Source of the DNA: Muribaculaceae bacterium
GTDB taxonomy: Bacteria; Bacteroidota; Bacteroidia; Bacteroidales; Muribaculaceae
Assembly (NCBI GenBank): GCA_017557665.1
Contig: JAFYYI010000086.1
Coordinates: 124,001 to 188,000 of the forward strand
Direction of reading: 5' to 3'
DNA length: 64,000 bases
Made by a program: the position numbers and the translations under genes. The notes beneath the pieces were generated by a model. That model was not told the DNA's origin, did no database searches, and saw nothing but the letters and a program-made list of their open reading frames with translations. Positions 43,045-50,555 of the stretch are shown one piece after another (the stretch's first letter is position 1; each line of letters starts with the position of its first letter).

Positions 43045-43323
43045 ATGCTTCACAAGGAATTAGTAGATAAACTGTCTAAATCACTCGGTCGTAACAAGAG
43101 TGACATCAATAAACTGCTTGAGGCTCTGGGTAACGTCATTGTTGAACGTTGCTCAGAGCTTGACAGCATAACTGTGCCACGACTTGGAACTATCGAGGCT
43201 GTGAAGCATAATGAGACAGTGGAGGTTGACGGCGAGACCGGCAAGCGCACGTTGCTGCCGCCACGCGTGGAGATGCAGTTTACCGCAAGTAATGTACTTA
43301 AAAAACGCCTCAACCAGCCATGA
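43045..43323 (+). CDS. HU/IHF-family DNA-binding protein
   Basis: Nucleoid-type protein of about 92 residues. ATG 43045 (MLHKELVDKLSKSLGRNK) is preferred; the ATG at 43000 would add 15 residues encoded by a palindromic repeat. The HU fold is seen as helices 1-2 (SKSLGRNKSDINKLLEALGNVIVERCSE), the beta turn ITVPRLGTIEAVKH, the DNA-arm region with RTLLPPRVEMQFTASN, and helix 3. The arm lacks the canonical RNP intercalation motif. The stop overlaps the start of the next HU-like gene by 4 bases, indicating coupled synthesis and probably joint function. Confidence 0.88.
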   Translation: MLHKELVDKLSKSLGRNKSDINKLLEALGNVIVERCSELDSITVPRLGTIEAVKHNETVEVDGETGKRTLLPPRVEMQFTASNVLKKRLNQP

Positions 43324-44402
43324 AAGAGAAGATAGCATTCCCACAACTGGTTGAGTTGTTGGCCGAAAAGGCAAGCACCACCGAGCGAATGAGCGAATTG
43401 TTCCTGCAGGAACTGTTTGCCGTCGTCACACAAGAACTTGCTGAAGGCAAATCGGTTACAATAAAGGGCTTGGGCACTTTTAAGACCACAAAGGTTGAGT
43501 CTAGAAAAGATGTTGTCTTTACCCCCGACAAAGACCTCGCTGAGACAGTGAATGCCCCATTCTCGCAATTTGTGCCTGTTGAACTCTGCGACGAGGTCAC
43601 CGATGATATGCTGAGCGAGATTGACTCCAGCATGGAACTACCAGCTAAGAATGAGAATGTAGCTACGAAACCTGTCTTGTCTGAAGAAAATACAGAGGAT
43701 GTAGGAACGAGCTCGTCCGAAGATATCACAGTAGATGAAGGGACAAGGAGCGCCTTGTCCGAAGAGAGCGCTCAAGATGCAGATAAGGCAACTGCTCTAT
43801 CCACCCCATCGCATGATGAAGAACATCAGGACACCGAGTCGAGAAATGCTCGCAAATGGCTCATAGCAGCTGCTGCGGCTGCCGCAATTATCGCTGTATG
43901 GTATTTCTATACACACCGCGACAAAGACCATAACGATAAGGCAATCGAGACAACACAAGTTGCCAAAAGCGATTCAACCGATGTCAAAAACGCCAAAACA
44001 CAGCCTATTGTCACCGATACTATTGGAAACGGCAACGTCCTATTCACAATGGCTAAGAAGCACTACGGCGACCAGGCATTCTGGGTTTATATCGCCCGTG
44101 AGAACCAATCACAATACCCCGACTATCGCAAAATCAAGAGCGGTACCGTGCTCGTGATTCCACCTGCCGAGAAATATGGCATCAACAGCGACAGCAAGCA
44201 GAGCATTAAACATGCCTATGCCGAAGCATTGAAGCTCTCTAAAGAAGTAAAAGCTGCCGACCAGAATGCGACATCCCTAGACTCCACTTCAATCATCAGC
44301 AGTAAAAAGGTTACAACTACGAAACAATTACAAAGGAAAAGTAACTCAAGGAAGCATTACCGCCACTATCGTTCATCGCGAAACAAACACCACCATAGGT
44401 AA
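43320..44402 (+). CDS. HU-like domain, transmembrane helix and LysM domain fusion protein
   Basis: Three-part protein of 360 residues. Residues 1-92 are an HU-like DNA-binding domain (helical FPQLVELLAEKASTTERMS, then SVTIKGLGTFKTTKVESRKD and NAPFSQFVPVEL). Residues ~95-175 are an acidic linker, part of it made by three copies of a palindromic repeat. A transmembrane helix spans ~178-199 (WLIAAAAAAAIIAVWYFYTH). Residues ~236-280 form a LysM domain (LFTMAKKHYGDQAFWVYIAREN, IKSGTVLVIPP in part). The tail is rich in Lys, Arg and His. This layout would tie DNA in the cytoplasm to peptidoglycan in the periplasm. That role is inference; the domain calls are firm. Confidence 0.87.
   Translation: MKEKIAFPQLVELLAEKASTTERMSELFLQELFAVVTQELAEGKSVTIKGLGTFKTTKVESRKDVVFTPDKDLAETVNAPFSQFVPVELCDEVTDDMLSEIDSSMELPAKNENVATKPVLSEENTEDVGTSSSEDITVDEGTRSALSEESAQDADKATALSTPSHDEEHQDTESRNARKWLIAAAAAAAIIAVWYFYTHRDKDHNDKAIETTQVAKSDSTDVKNAKTQPIVTDTIGNGNVLFTMAKKHYGDQAFWVYIARENQSQYPDYRKIKSGTVLVIPPAEKYGINSDSKQSIKHAYAEALKLSKEVKAADQNATSLDSTSIISSKKVTTTKQLQRKSNSRKHYRHYRSSRNKHHHR
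43658..43765. repeat. Three in-frame copies of the GGGACGAG-type palindromic element
   Basis: Copies at 43658-43687, 43700-43723 and 43736-43765 share the frame TGTAGG(G/A)AC...GTCCGAAGA and resemble the intergenic copy at 43001-43026. The best palindrome is GGACAAGG-AGCG-CCTTGTCC in the third copy. They encode part of the acidic linker (LSEEN, SSSED, LSEES). Confidence 0.75.
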
Positions 44403-44415
44403 CACAATTCAACAC

Positions 44416-44455
44416 ATTAAGACCACATTACCAACTTCGGCAATGCGGTCTTAAT
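44416..44455. terminator. Bidirectional terminator after the HU-LysM gene
   Basis: ATTAAGACC (44416-44424) pairs with GGTCTTAAT (44447-44455), with CATT/AATG extending the stem. It lies between convergent genes. Confidence 0.8.
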
Positions 44456-44469
44456 CGTTAAAGCTTTTA

Positions 44470-45303
44470 TTATTCAAATAATTTGTGTGCCTTATCCTCT
44501 AAGCTTTTCTTAGCCCCTTCAAACCTTTTGCTGAACACTGGGTCTGTTCCCAACTTTTCGAGTTCCTCATTGAATTTCTTCCATTCTTTTTCTCCACCTC
44601 TTGCTTTATAGAAATCTTCATATTTCTTCTGAAGAGCCTCAGTGTCTTTCTCCATCTGGTTAATATCATCCTCAGAGTTTATGTCTCGCATTAGGATTTT
44701 TATCACTTCTTCTCCAACTTGCTTGGCGTCGTAGGCGTAATCACCAGTAGGACCAGCTTCAACCGCGCATTGCAACTTAAAATTAATGGGCATTGTGTAC
44801 CACACTCGCACAGGCTCTCCAATAGCGTTGCGACCTGGTTCATAGAATTTTGGCAACATTTTGATTACACGCACAGCTTCTTGGTCAATGTCCTCATGGA
44901 CACCTCTGGCGACTTTCACTTCACCTATTGAACCGTCCTTCTCCACAACAAATTGAACGATGACCTTGCCTTCAATATGATTGTCGGCAGCAGTTTGAGG
45001 ATAACGGATATTGTTGTTGATAAAGCGCATCATAGCGTAATCGCCACCAAGGAATTTGGGCATGTAAGCTGAACTTTTGAACACTTCTTCATCATCCGAT
45101 TTTGGAGTCAAAATTTCACCACCCCCACAGTCTTCATCGACCGCCCCAATTACACGATTACACTCTTCTACTCGCTTTAAAGATTGAAATTTCTCTTTTT
45201 TGTGAGTATTTCGTTGTTTCTTCTTTTTAGCGTCAACGCCCTGCGCCACACCAAAACACAGCGCAAGCACCATAATCACGGAAAATAATCTCAGATGTTT
45301 CAT
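44470..45303 (-). CDS. Exported TonB C-terminal domain protein
   Basis: 277 residues. The N-terminus (MKHLRLFSVIMVLALCFGVA) is a signal peptide or single anchor helix ending near QGVDA, followed by a Lys-rich stretch. The TonB_C fold is clear at about residues 85-185: YPQTAADNHIEGKVIVQFVV, KDGSIGEVKVARGVHEDID, and the VRVIKMLPKFYEPGRN helix. The Pro-rich periplasmic spacer usual in TonB is missing. The last ~80 residues are charged and helical. It may be a minor energy transducer or a soluble TonB-like domain; no ExbBD or receptor genes are near. Confidence 0.85.
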   Translation of the reverse strand: MKHLRLFSVIMVLALCFGVAQGVDAKKKKQRNTHKKEKFQSLKRVEECNRVIGAVDEDCGGGEILTPKSDDEEVFKSSAYMPKFLGGDYAMMRFINNNIRYPQTAADNHIEGKVIVQFVVEKDGSIGEVKVARGVHEDIDQEAVRVIKMLPKFYEPGRNAIGEPVRVWYTMPINFKLQCAVEAGPTGDYAYDAKQVGEEVIKILMRDINSEDDINQMEKDTEALQKKYEDFYKARGGEKEWKKFNEELEKLGTDPVFSKRFEGAKKSLEDKAHKLFE

Positions 45304-45346
45304 GATTGTTAGTATTTTTAGTCAACAGACATTACTTGATTCTTAA

Positions 45347-45374
45347 TGCATTATGCATTGTGAATTATGCATTA
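45347..45374. repeat. TGCATTR 7-bp array at the 3' end of thiL
   Basis: Units TGCATTA, TGCATTG, TGAATTA, TGCATTA. The thiL stop codon (45367-45365 on the minus strand) lies in the third unit, and the last residues DNA are encoded by the fourth. Confidence 0.85.
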
Positions 45375-46396
45375 TCAAAAGCGTTCCAGCCTTGTGCTCG
45401 GATTTCGAGCTCGGTGTCATCGCGTGCTATCATATAGGCACCTAGCTCAGGCTTGGTGATGCGGCCTATCAGGCGTGCGGTCTTCATCTGCTCCACCTTC
45501 TCATGCTGAGTTAGAGGCACAGTGAATAGCAGCTCATAGTCCTCGCCTCCATTCATGGCTGCGGTAACGAGGTTCATATTCAATTCCTCGGCCATTACTG
45601 CAGTTTGGTAATCTATTGGAATGCGGTCTTCATAGACACGGCACCCTACCCCGCTTTCTTTGCAGATGTGAAGCAGTTCGCTTGAGAGTCCGTCGCTCAC
45701 ATCCATCATGGCTGTAGGTTTGATACCCAAGTCTCGCAGTTCGGCAATGACATCGGCGCGTGGCTCGGGTTTCAGTTGTCGCTCAAGCAGATACTCACGG
45801 CCAGCGAAGTCAGGCTGAAAATCTTTCTGCCCTGCTCCTGCCACTCGTTCACGCTCAAGAAGTTGCAATCCCATATATGCAGCGCCGAGGTCGCCACTCA
45901 CACATATCAAGTCGGTGTCGTGCGCACCGCTGCGATAGACAATCTCTTCCTCGGTGGCCTCGCCAATGCACGTAATGCTGATGAGAAGTCCAGTGACCGA
46001 TGCCGAGGTGTCACCACCAACGAGATCTACCCCATATTTATCACACGCGGCATAGATACCTGAGTAAAGCTCGTTGATATGCTCCACAGTGAAACGTTTC
46101 GAGATTCCCAGCGACACAGTGATTTGCCGTGGTGTGCCGTTCATTGCATAGATATCGCTCAAATTCACTGCCACCGCCTTGTATCCCAAGTGCTTGAGAG
46201 GAGTGTAGGTAAGGTCGAAGTGTATGCCTTCCAGCAGCAAATCGGTGGTGACAAGAACGCGCTTGCCGTCATAGTTGAGCACAGCACAGTCATCACCCAC
46301 ACCGCGCAGCGTAGATGCGTTTTTTACCTTAAAATCACGTGTGAGGCTCTCTATAAGCCCAAACTCTCCCAAAGTGGAAATCTCTGTCTCACTCAT
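45365..46396 (-). CDS. thiL: Thiamine-monophosphate kinase
   Basis: Phosphorylates thiamine monophosphate to the active pyrophosphate, which the nearby 2-oxoacid oxidoreductase needs. The 343 residues carry the AIRS-like ATP fold: LRGVGDDCAVLNYDGKRVLV, LLEGIHFDLTYTPLKHLGYK, AVNLSDIYAMNGTP, GVDLVGGDTSAS, and MMDVSDGLSSELLHICK. Full length for Bacteroidetes. The final codons come from a repeat array. It lies 114 bases after the purine phosphorylase gene in the sppA-lpxK-phosphorylase-thiL row. Confidence 0.95.
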   Translation of the reverse strand: MSETEISTLGEFGLIESLTRDFKVKNASTLRGVGDDCAVLNYDGKRVLVTTDLLLEGIHFDLTYTPLKHLGYKAVAVNLSDIYAMNGTPRQITVSLGISKRFTVEHINELYSGIYAACDKYGVDLVGGDTSASVTGLLISITCIGEATEEEIVYRSGAHDTDLICVSGDLGAAYMGLQLLERERVAGAGQKDFQPDFAGREYLLERQLKPEPRADVIAELRDLGIKPTAMMDVSDGLSSELLHICKESGVGCRVYEDRIPIDYQTAVMAEELNMNLVTAAMNGGEDYELLFTVPLTQHEKVEQMKTARLIGRITKPELGAYMIARDDTELEIRAQGWNAFDNA

Positions 46397-46437
46397 AGCT
46401 TTTTATCTTTATATCTTTTTTGACAATTCAAAAACCA

Positions 46438-46481
46438 CAGATTATTCTGAAATATCTAAGAAGAAAAAATCAGAATAATCT
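46438..46481. repeat. Inverted repeat with 9-bp units before thiL
   Basis: AGATTATTCTGA (46439-46450) and TCAGAATAATCT (46470-46481) are perfect inverted 12-mers. The left side reads as 9-bp units CAGATTATT, CTGAAATAT, CTAAGAAGA, like those at 35504-35588. It may be a hairpin in the transcript between the phosphorylase gene and thiL. Confidence 0.8.
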
Positions 46482-46510
46482 GCAGTTAATTACAACATTT
46501 TGACTAGGAA

Positions 46511-47353
46511 TTACACCTCGTCGAGGTTGTTAATCACCTCTGTAACCATAAGAGTCATGATGGGCTCGGCCTTAGTGGCTGCTTGTTGCACTTCTTCGTG
46601 CGACACATCAACAAAGATGCCCTCACCGCCAAGGTCGGTGATAACGCTCAAGCCAAATACATCCATATCGGCGTGGCGAGCCACAATCACCTCGGGAACA
46701 GTGCTCATGCCCACTGCGTCACCGCCAATGCGATAGAAGTATCGGTACTCCGATGGAGTCTCGAAAGTGGGGCCTTGAGTACCCACATATACACCTTCCA
46801 TCAGTCGCACTTTATTCTTTTTAGCTATCTTGCGTGCCAAGTCAAGAATGCGGTGGCTGTAGGCCTCGTTCATAGCGGGGAAGCGTGGACCAAGCTCGTT
46901 ATAGTTCTTCCCGCGCAAAGGATGGTCAGGGAAGAGGTTAATGTGGTCGGTGATAAGCATCACGTCGCCCACGCGGAAGTCAGGATTCATGCCACCAGCG
47001 GCATTGCTAACGCACAGCACTTTCACTCCAATAGCCTTCATCACGCGGATGGGGAAGGTGGCCTCCTTCATCGAGTAACCTTCATAGTAGTGGAAGCGTC
47101 CCTGCATCGCCATGACATACTTCTTGCCAAGTTTACCAAAGATGAGCTGGCCCTTGTGGCCCTCAACGGTGGAAACTGGGAAGTTAGGTATCTCACTGTA
47201 TGGAATAGCAATTTTGACATCGATTTTCTCGGCGAGGTTTCCCAGTCCCGAGCCAAGCACGATAGCCACTTTAGGCATCTCTCCGCCCACTTTCTCTTTG
47301 AGGAAAGTTGCGGTCTCTTGGATTTTTTCTAACCAGTTAATTTCTTTTGTCAT
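46511..47353 (-). CDS. punA: Purine-nucleoside phosphorylase (trimeric, inosine/guanosine type)
   Basis: Splits inosine and guanosine with phosphate for purine salvage. The 280 residues contain the phosphate-site GSGLGNLAEKI, FPVSTVEGHKGQLIFGKLGK, MQGRFHYYEGYSM, CVSNAAGGMNPDFRVGDVML, GTQGPTFETPSEYRYF and VGMSTVPEVIVARHADM, all diagnostic for the trimeric class. Length is normal. It starts 30 bases after lpxK ends. Confidence 0.95.
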   Translation of the reverse strand: MTKEINWLEKIQETATFLKEKVGGEMPKVAIVLGSGLGNLAEKIDVKIAIPYSEIPNFPVSTVEGHKGQLIFGKLGKKYVMAMQGRFHYYEGYSMKEATFPIRVMKAIGVKVLCVSNAAGGMNPDFRVGDVMLITDHINLFPDHPLRGKNYNELGPRFPAMNEAYSHRILDLARKIAKKNKVRLMEGVYVGTQGPTFETPSEYRYFYRIGGDAVGMSTVPEVIVARHADMDVFGLSVITDLGGEGIFVDVSHEEVQQAATKAEPIMTLMVTEVINNLDEV

Positions 47354-47383
47354 AATGTCTTTATGTTATGGTAAATAATAATT

Positions 47384-48502
47384 TTAGTCGTTATTTGCCG
47401 AAATCAGTGTCTGAAGCTCATAGATGAAGTCGCGATCCTCATAATTGAGAAAGTCAGCCTGGATAGGTATGAAATAGACCATGTCACGACGTGTGGGAGG
47501 GAAATAAGGACTGTTGAGAATGCGCACCGCATCTTTCTCGGTAGTAATGATATATTTGCGGCGGCCCTCAAGTTCCTGAAGCACCTTGAAAATGTAGCGG
47601 AAGTCGTTGCGAGTGTAGGTGTGGTGGTCATCGTAGTGAATAACCTTGAGGCGGGTGCCAAACTGCTTAAGATACTTGGTGAAGGGCCGTGGATTTGCAA
47701 TGCCGGCAATGCCCAGCAACAAATCGTCCTTGTCAAGCCAGTTAAGTGAAGTGAGCTCGGGATTGCCAATTGGGAACACCGGTTCAGGTGCGCCATAGCG
47801 TATCTTTGAGAAATACAGCTGCTGGTACTTGAAAAGCTCCAGATGCTCCTTAAACATGCGCAGGTCCACTGGTTTCACGTCATCGGGACACTTGGTAACA
47901 ACCACCATATCGCATTTGAGAATGCGGTCCGATGGCTCGCGTAGTTGCCCAAGCGGCAGCAACTTGTCTTCAAAAGGTGGACGGTTATAGTCAATCATCA
48001 CAACATTCACCTTGGGTTTCACATAACGATGCTGCAACGCGTCGTCAAGGAGAATAAGGTCAATGTCGGGGTTGATTTTCAACAGCATCTCAATGCCCTT
48101 GCGACGGTTCTCACACACCGCCACATCGATGAGGCCACGGAACTTGTGGTAAATCTGATAGGGTTCATCACCCAAGTCAACAGGAGTAAGGTTGTCGCTA
48201 GCCATCACAAATCCTTTGGTGCGACGCTTGTAGCCACGGCTCAAGACGGCGATGTTATAACGTCTGCACAGCCTCGAGACAATATATTCCACATGAGGAG
48301 TCTTTCCAGTCCCCCCCACGGTAACATTTCCTATCGATACCACTGGCACCTCAAACGACTCCTCCTTGAGCAGTCCCATATTGAACGCCGCATTTCTCAT
48401 CCACACCCCAGCGCCATAGCCCCATGACAATGGTGTGAGAAGCACTTTCTCGGTACCGAGAAGCGCCTTGCGGCTTATTCGTTTCATGTTGTCAAAATCC
48501 AT
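47384..48502 (-). CDS. lpxK: Tetraacyldisaccharide 4'-kinase LpxK
   Basis: Adds the 4' phosphate to the lipid A precursor at the inner membrane. The P-loop VSIGNVTVGGTGKTPHVEYI lies near residue 63; ILLDDALQHRYVKPKVNVVM carries the DDxxQH motif; and LLGIAGIANPRPFTKYLKQFG and VIHYDDHHTY are further family blocks. At 372 residues it is slightly longer than the proteobacterial enzyme. An N-terminal hydrophobic segment is weak but present (TPLSWGYGAGVWMRNAAFNM). Confidence 0.95.
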   Translation of the reverse strand: MDFDNMKRISRKALLGTEKVLLTPLSWGYGAGVWMRNAAFNMGLLKEESFEVPVVSIGNVTVGGTGKTPHVEYIVSRLCRRYNIAVLSRGYKRRTKGFVMASDNLTPVDLGDEPYQIYHKFRGLIDVAVCENRRKGIEMLLKINPDIDLILLDDALQHRYVKPKVNVVMIDYNRPPFEDKLLPLGQLREPSDRILKCDMVVVTKCPDDVKPVDLRMFKEHLELFKYQQLYFSKIRYGAPEPVFPIGNPELTSLNWLDKDDLLLGIAGIANPRPFTKYLKQFGTRLKVIHYDDHHTYTRNDFRYIFKVLQELEGRRKYIITTEKDAVRILNSPYFPPTRRDMVYFIPIQADFLNYEDRDFIYELQTLISANND

Positions 48503-48562
48503 CTATTATAACTGATGATCTTGGTGTTTTTTGATGTTACTACACTCGCGTCATTCAAGGGT

Positions 48563-50350
48563 TTAGAAGTCAATCTCTACAGGCTCCATCAAGCACTGTA
48601 CATGATCTCGACTCAAGATTGCCTGCAGTTGCTCATAGTAGGTGTAGAATATTCCCATGCGGCGCTGCATGTCTTCCTCAACCTTTGAGCGGGTCATTTG
48701 CCCTAACATAGATTTGAATGACATCTCCATTTCGGGCAGGTTGGTGATAGAGTAGTCATCACCCAAGTTGGCCTTCTTTGCCACCCAATCGATAGCTGCC
48801 TGCAGACCGCCGAACTCATCTACGAGGCCAATGTTCTTGGCCGTGATGCCATCCCACACACGTCCCTCGGCAATTGATTTGATCGAGTCTTGCGACACGT
48901 TGCGCCCTACTGCACAGCGATGGGTGAAGAGGTCATAGCCATGTTCCACCATGCGCTGCAAAGCGGCCTTCTGCTGCTCAGTGAGAGGTTTATAAATCGC
49001 TCCGGCGATGGCGTTCTTGTTAGTTGACACCTCCTCAAACTTCACTCCCAGAGTGTTGTTTATTAAATTGCTGGCATTAGGCACCATTCCAAAGATACCT
49101 ATACTACCCGTGATAGTAGTGGGCTCGGCAAAGATGCGCTGTGCCCCCGCTGAGATATAATATCCTCCTGAAGCGGCATAGTCGCTCATCGACACAGCCA
49201 CAGGTTTGCCGCTCTTCTTGAAGTCCTCGATAGCCTTCCATATCACCTCGCTACCAAAAGCACTACCGCCAGGCGAGTTGACACGCAACACAAGCCCCTT
49301 AACATTATCGTCATACTGCAGTTCCCTTAACAATGCCGCCAGCGACTCGCTGTCGATGCCATCCTCGGACATGCCAGGCACACTAGTTGAAGAGTCAATC
49401 TCTCCAGTAGCATAGACAACTGCAATTTGCTTGCCCTCATCACCCTTCTTGGTGTCGGTAAGTACCAACTGGCTTGGAGTGATAAGCCTCAGGTCATCTT
49501 TCATTTCCACATCGGTCTTGCGGCGCAGCTTGTCTTCCATCTCAGTGCGGTAGCACAGATGGTCAACAATCTTGTTTTGCAATAATTCATCGGTGCCCAT
49601 TGTCAGCATCACGCTATCGGTAAGCTGTTTGAATGTCTCTGGAGCAATTTTTCTCGACTCTGCCATATCCTTTGAGAGCACACCCCATAAACTGCCGAGG
49701 TAATGCTCTTGCTGCTCACGGTTGGCATCGCTCATCTCGCTCAGCATAAAAGGCTCCACGGCACTCTTGAAGGTACCCACGCGCACTATCTGCATCTCAA
49801 CTCCCACCTTGTCAAGGAGATTCTTGAAATAGGGTGTAGAGGCGCCAAGTCCATGCACGTCAACCGCCCCCTCAGGATTGAGGAAGATGCTGTCGGCAAC
49901 CGAAGCCAGGTAATAATCGCTCTGCATAATACCCTCGTCGCCAAAGGCATATACAAACTTCTGACTCTTCTTGAAATCAACGAGGGCATTCCTGAGCTCA
50001 TAAAGCGACGACATCCCCGACACCATTCCGCGGCAGTCAAGATACACGCCATCGATATTCTCGTTATCTTTTGCCAACTTCAAACTCTTGATAAGAGTGT
50101 TCAGGTCCTGTCCCCCTTCATCGTCCTTAATCATTGCCATCATCTGGCTCATCTCGTTGGGACGCTCATTGAGCTCACCATCAAGACGCAGATAGAGAAT
50201 GGAGTTTTTCTCTAGCTTTACGCCCACTGAACTGGACATTGAACTAAAAATCACAAAACTCATAAGAACTGCGGTAATCGTGAAAAATATCAAGGCCAGG
50301 AAACTGCCAACAAATGACCCGCAAACTATCAAGAAGAATTTTTTCAACAT
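48563..50350 (-). CDS. sppA: Signal peptide peptidase SppA, 67K type
   Basis: Membrane-bound Ser/Lys protease that clears cleaved signal peptides. The 595 residues begin with a transmembrane anchor (about 7-38). The N-terminal half has the general-base Lys in VGTFKSAVEPF near residue 195, and the C-terminal half has the nucleophile region VNSPGGSAFGSEVIWKAI near 360, followed by SDYAASGGYYISAGAQRI and TITGSIGIFG. The two-domain 67K form is usual for Bacteroidetes. A -7 box lies at 50463-50470, and lpxK follows after 60 bases. Confidence 0.95.
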   Translation of the reverse strand: MLKKFFLIVCGSFVGSFLALIFFTITAVLMSFVIFSSMSSSVGVKLEKNSILYLRLDGELNERPNEMSQMMAMIKDDEGGQDLNTLIKSLKLAKDNENIDGVYLDCRGMVSGMSSLYELRNALVDFKKSQKFVYAFGDEGIMQSDYYLASVADSIFLNPEGAVDVHGLGASTPYFKNLLDKVGVEMQIVRVGTFKSAVEPFMLSEMSDANREQQEHYLGSLWGVLSKDMAESRKIAPETFKQLTDSVMLTMGTDELLQNKIVDHLCYRTEMEDKLRRKTDVEMKDDLRLITPSQLVLTDTKKGDEGKQIAVVYATGEIDSSTSVPGMSEDGIDSESLAALLRELQYDDNVKGLVLRVNSPGGSAFGSEVIWKAIEDFKKSGKPVAVSMSDYAASGGYYISAGAQRIFAEPTTITGSIGIFGMVPNASNLINNTLGVKFEEVSTNKNAIAGAIYKPLTEQQKAALQRMVEHGYDLFTHRCAVGRNVSQDSIKSIAEGRVWDGITAKNIGLVDEFGGLQAAIDWVAKKANLGDDYSITNLPEMEMSFKSMLGQMTRSKVEEDMQRRMGIFYTYYEQLQAILSRDHVQCLMEPVEIDF

Positions 50351-50462
50351 AACTATAATCGTTTTATTTTAAATCGTTTAGCACCAATATAGAATGCCTC
50401 CGATATGTAAATTATTCTACAAAAATCACCTGCACAACAAGGCACACCTGCTATGCAATCTA

Positions 50463-50470
50463 CAAAGATA
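50463..50470 (-). promoter_or_regulatory. -7 promoter box of sppA
   Basis: TATCTTTG on the minus strand within the 205-bp gap between fmt and sppA. It suggests that sppA-lpxK-punA-thiL is transcribed separately from fmt. Confidence 0.55.
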
Positions 50471-50555
50471 GATATAAATTTCCCAATAGCAGCGATAAAA
50501 AGCGAAAATTATTTCCTTTTTTTCAAAAAAAATGCAAAAGGGGGTGCTTTTAGGC

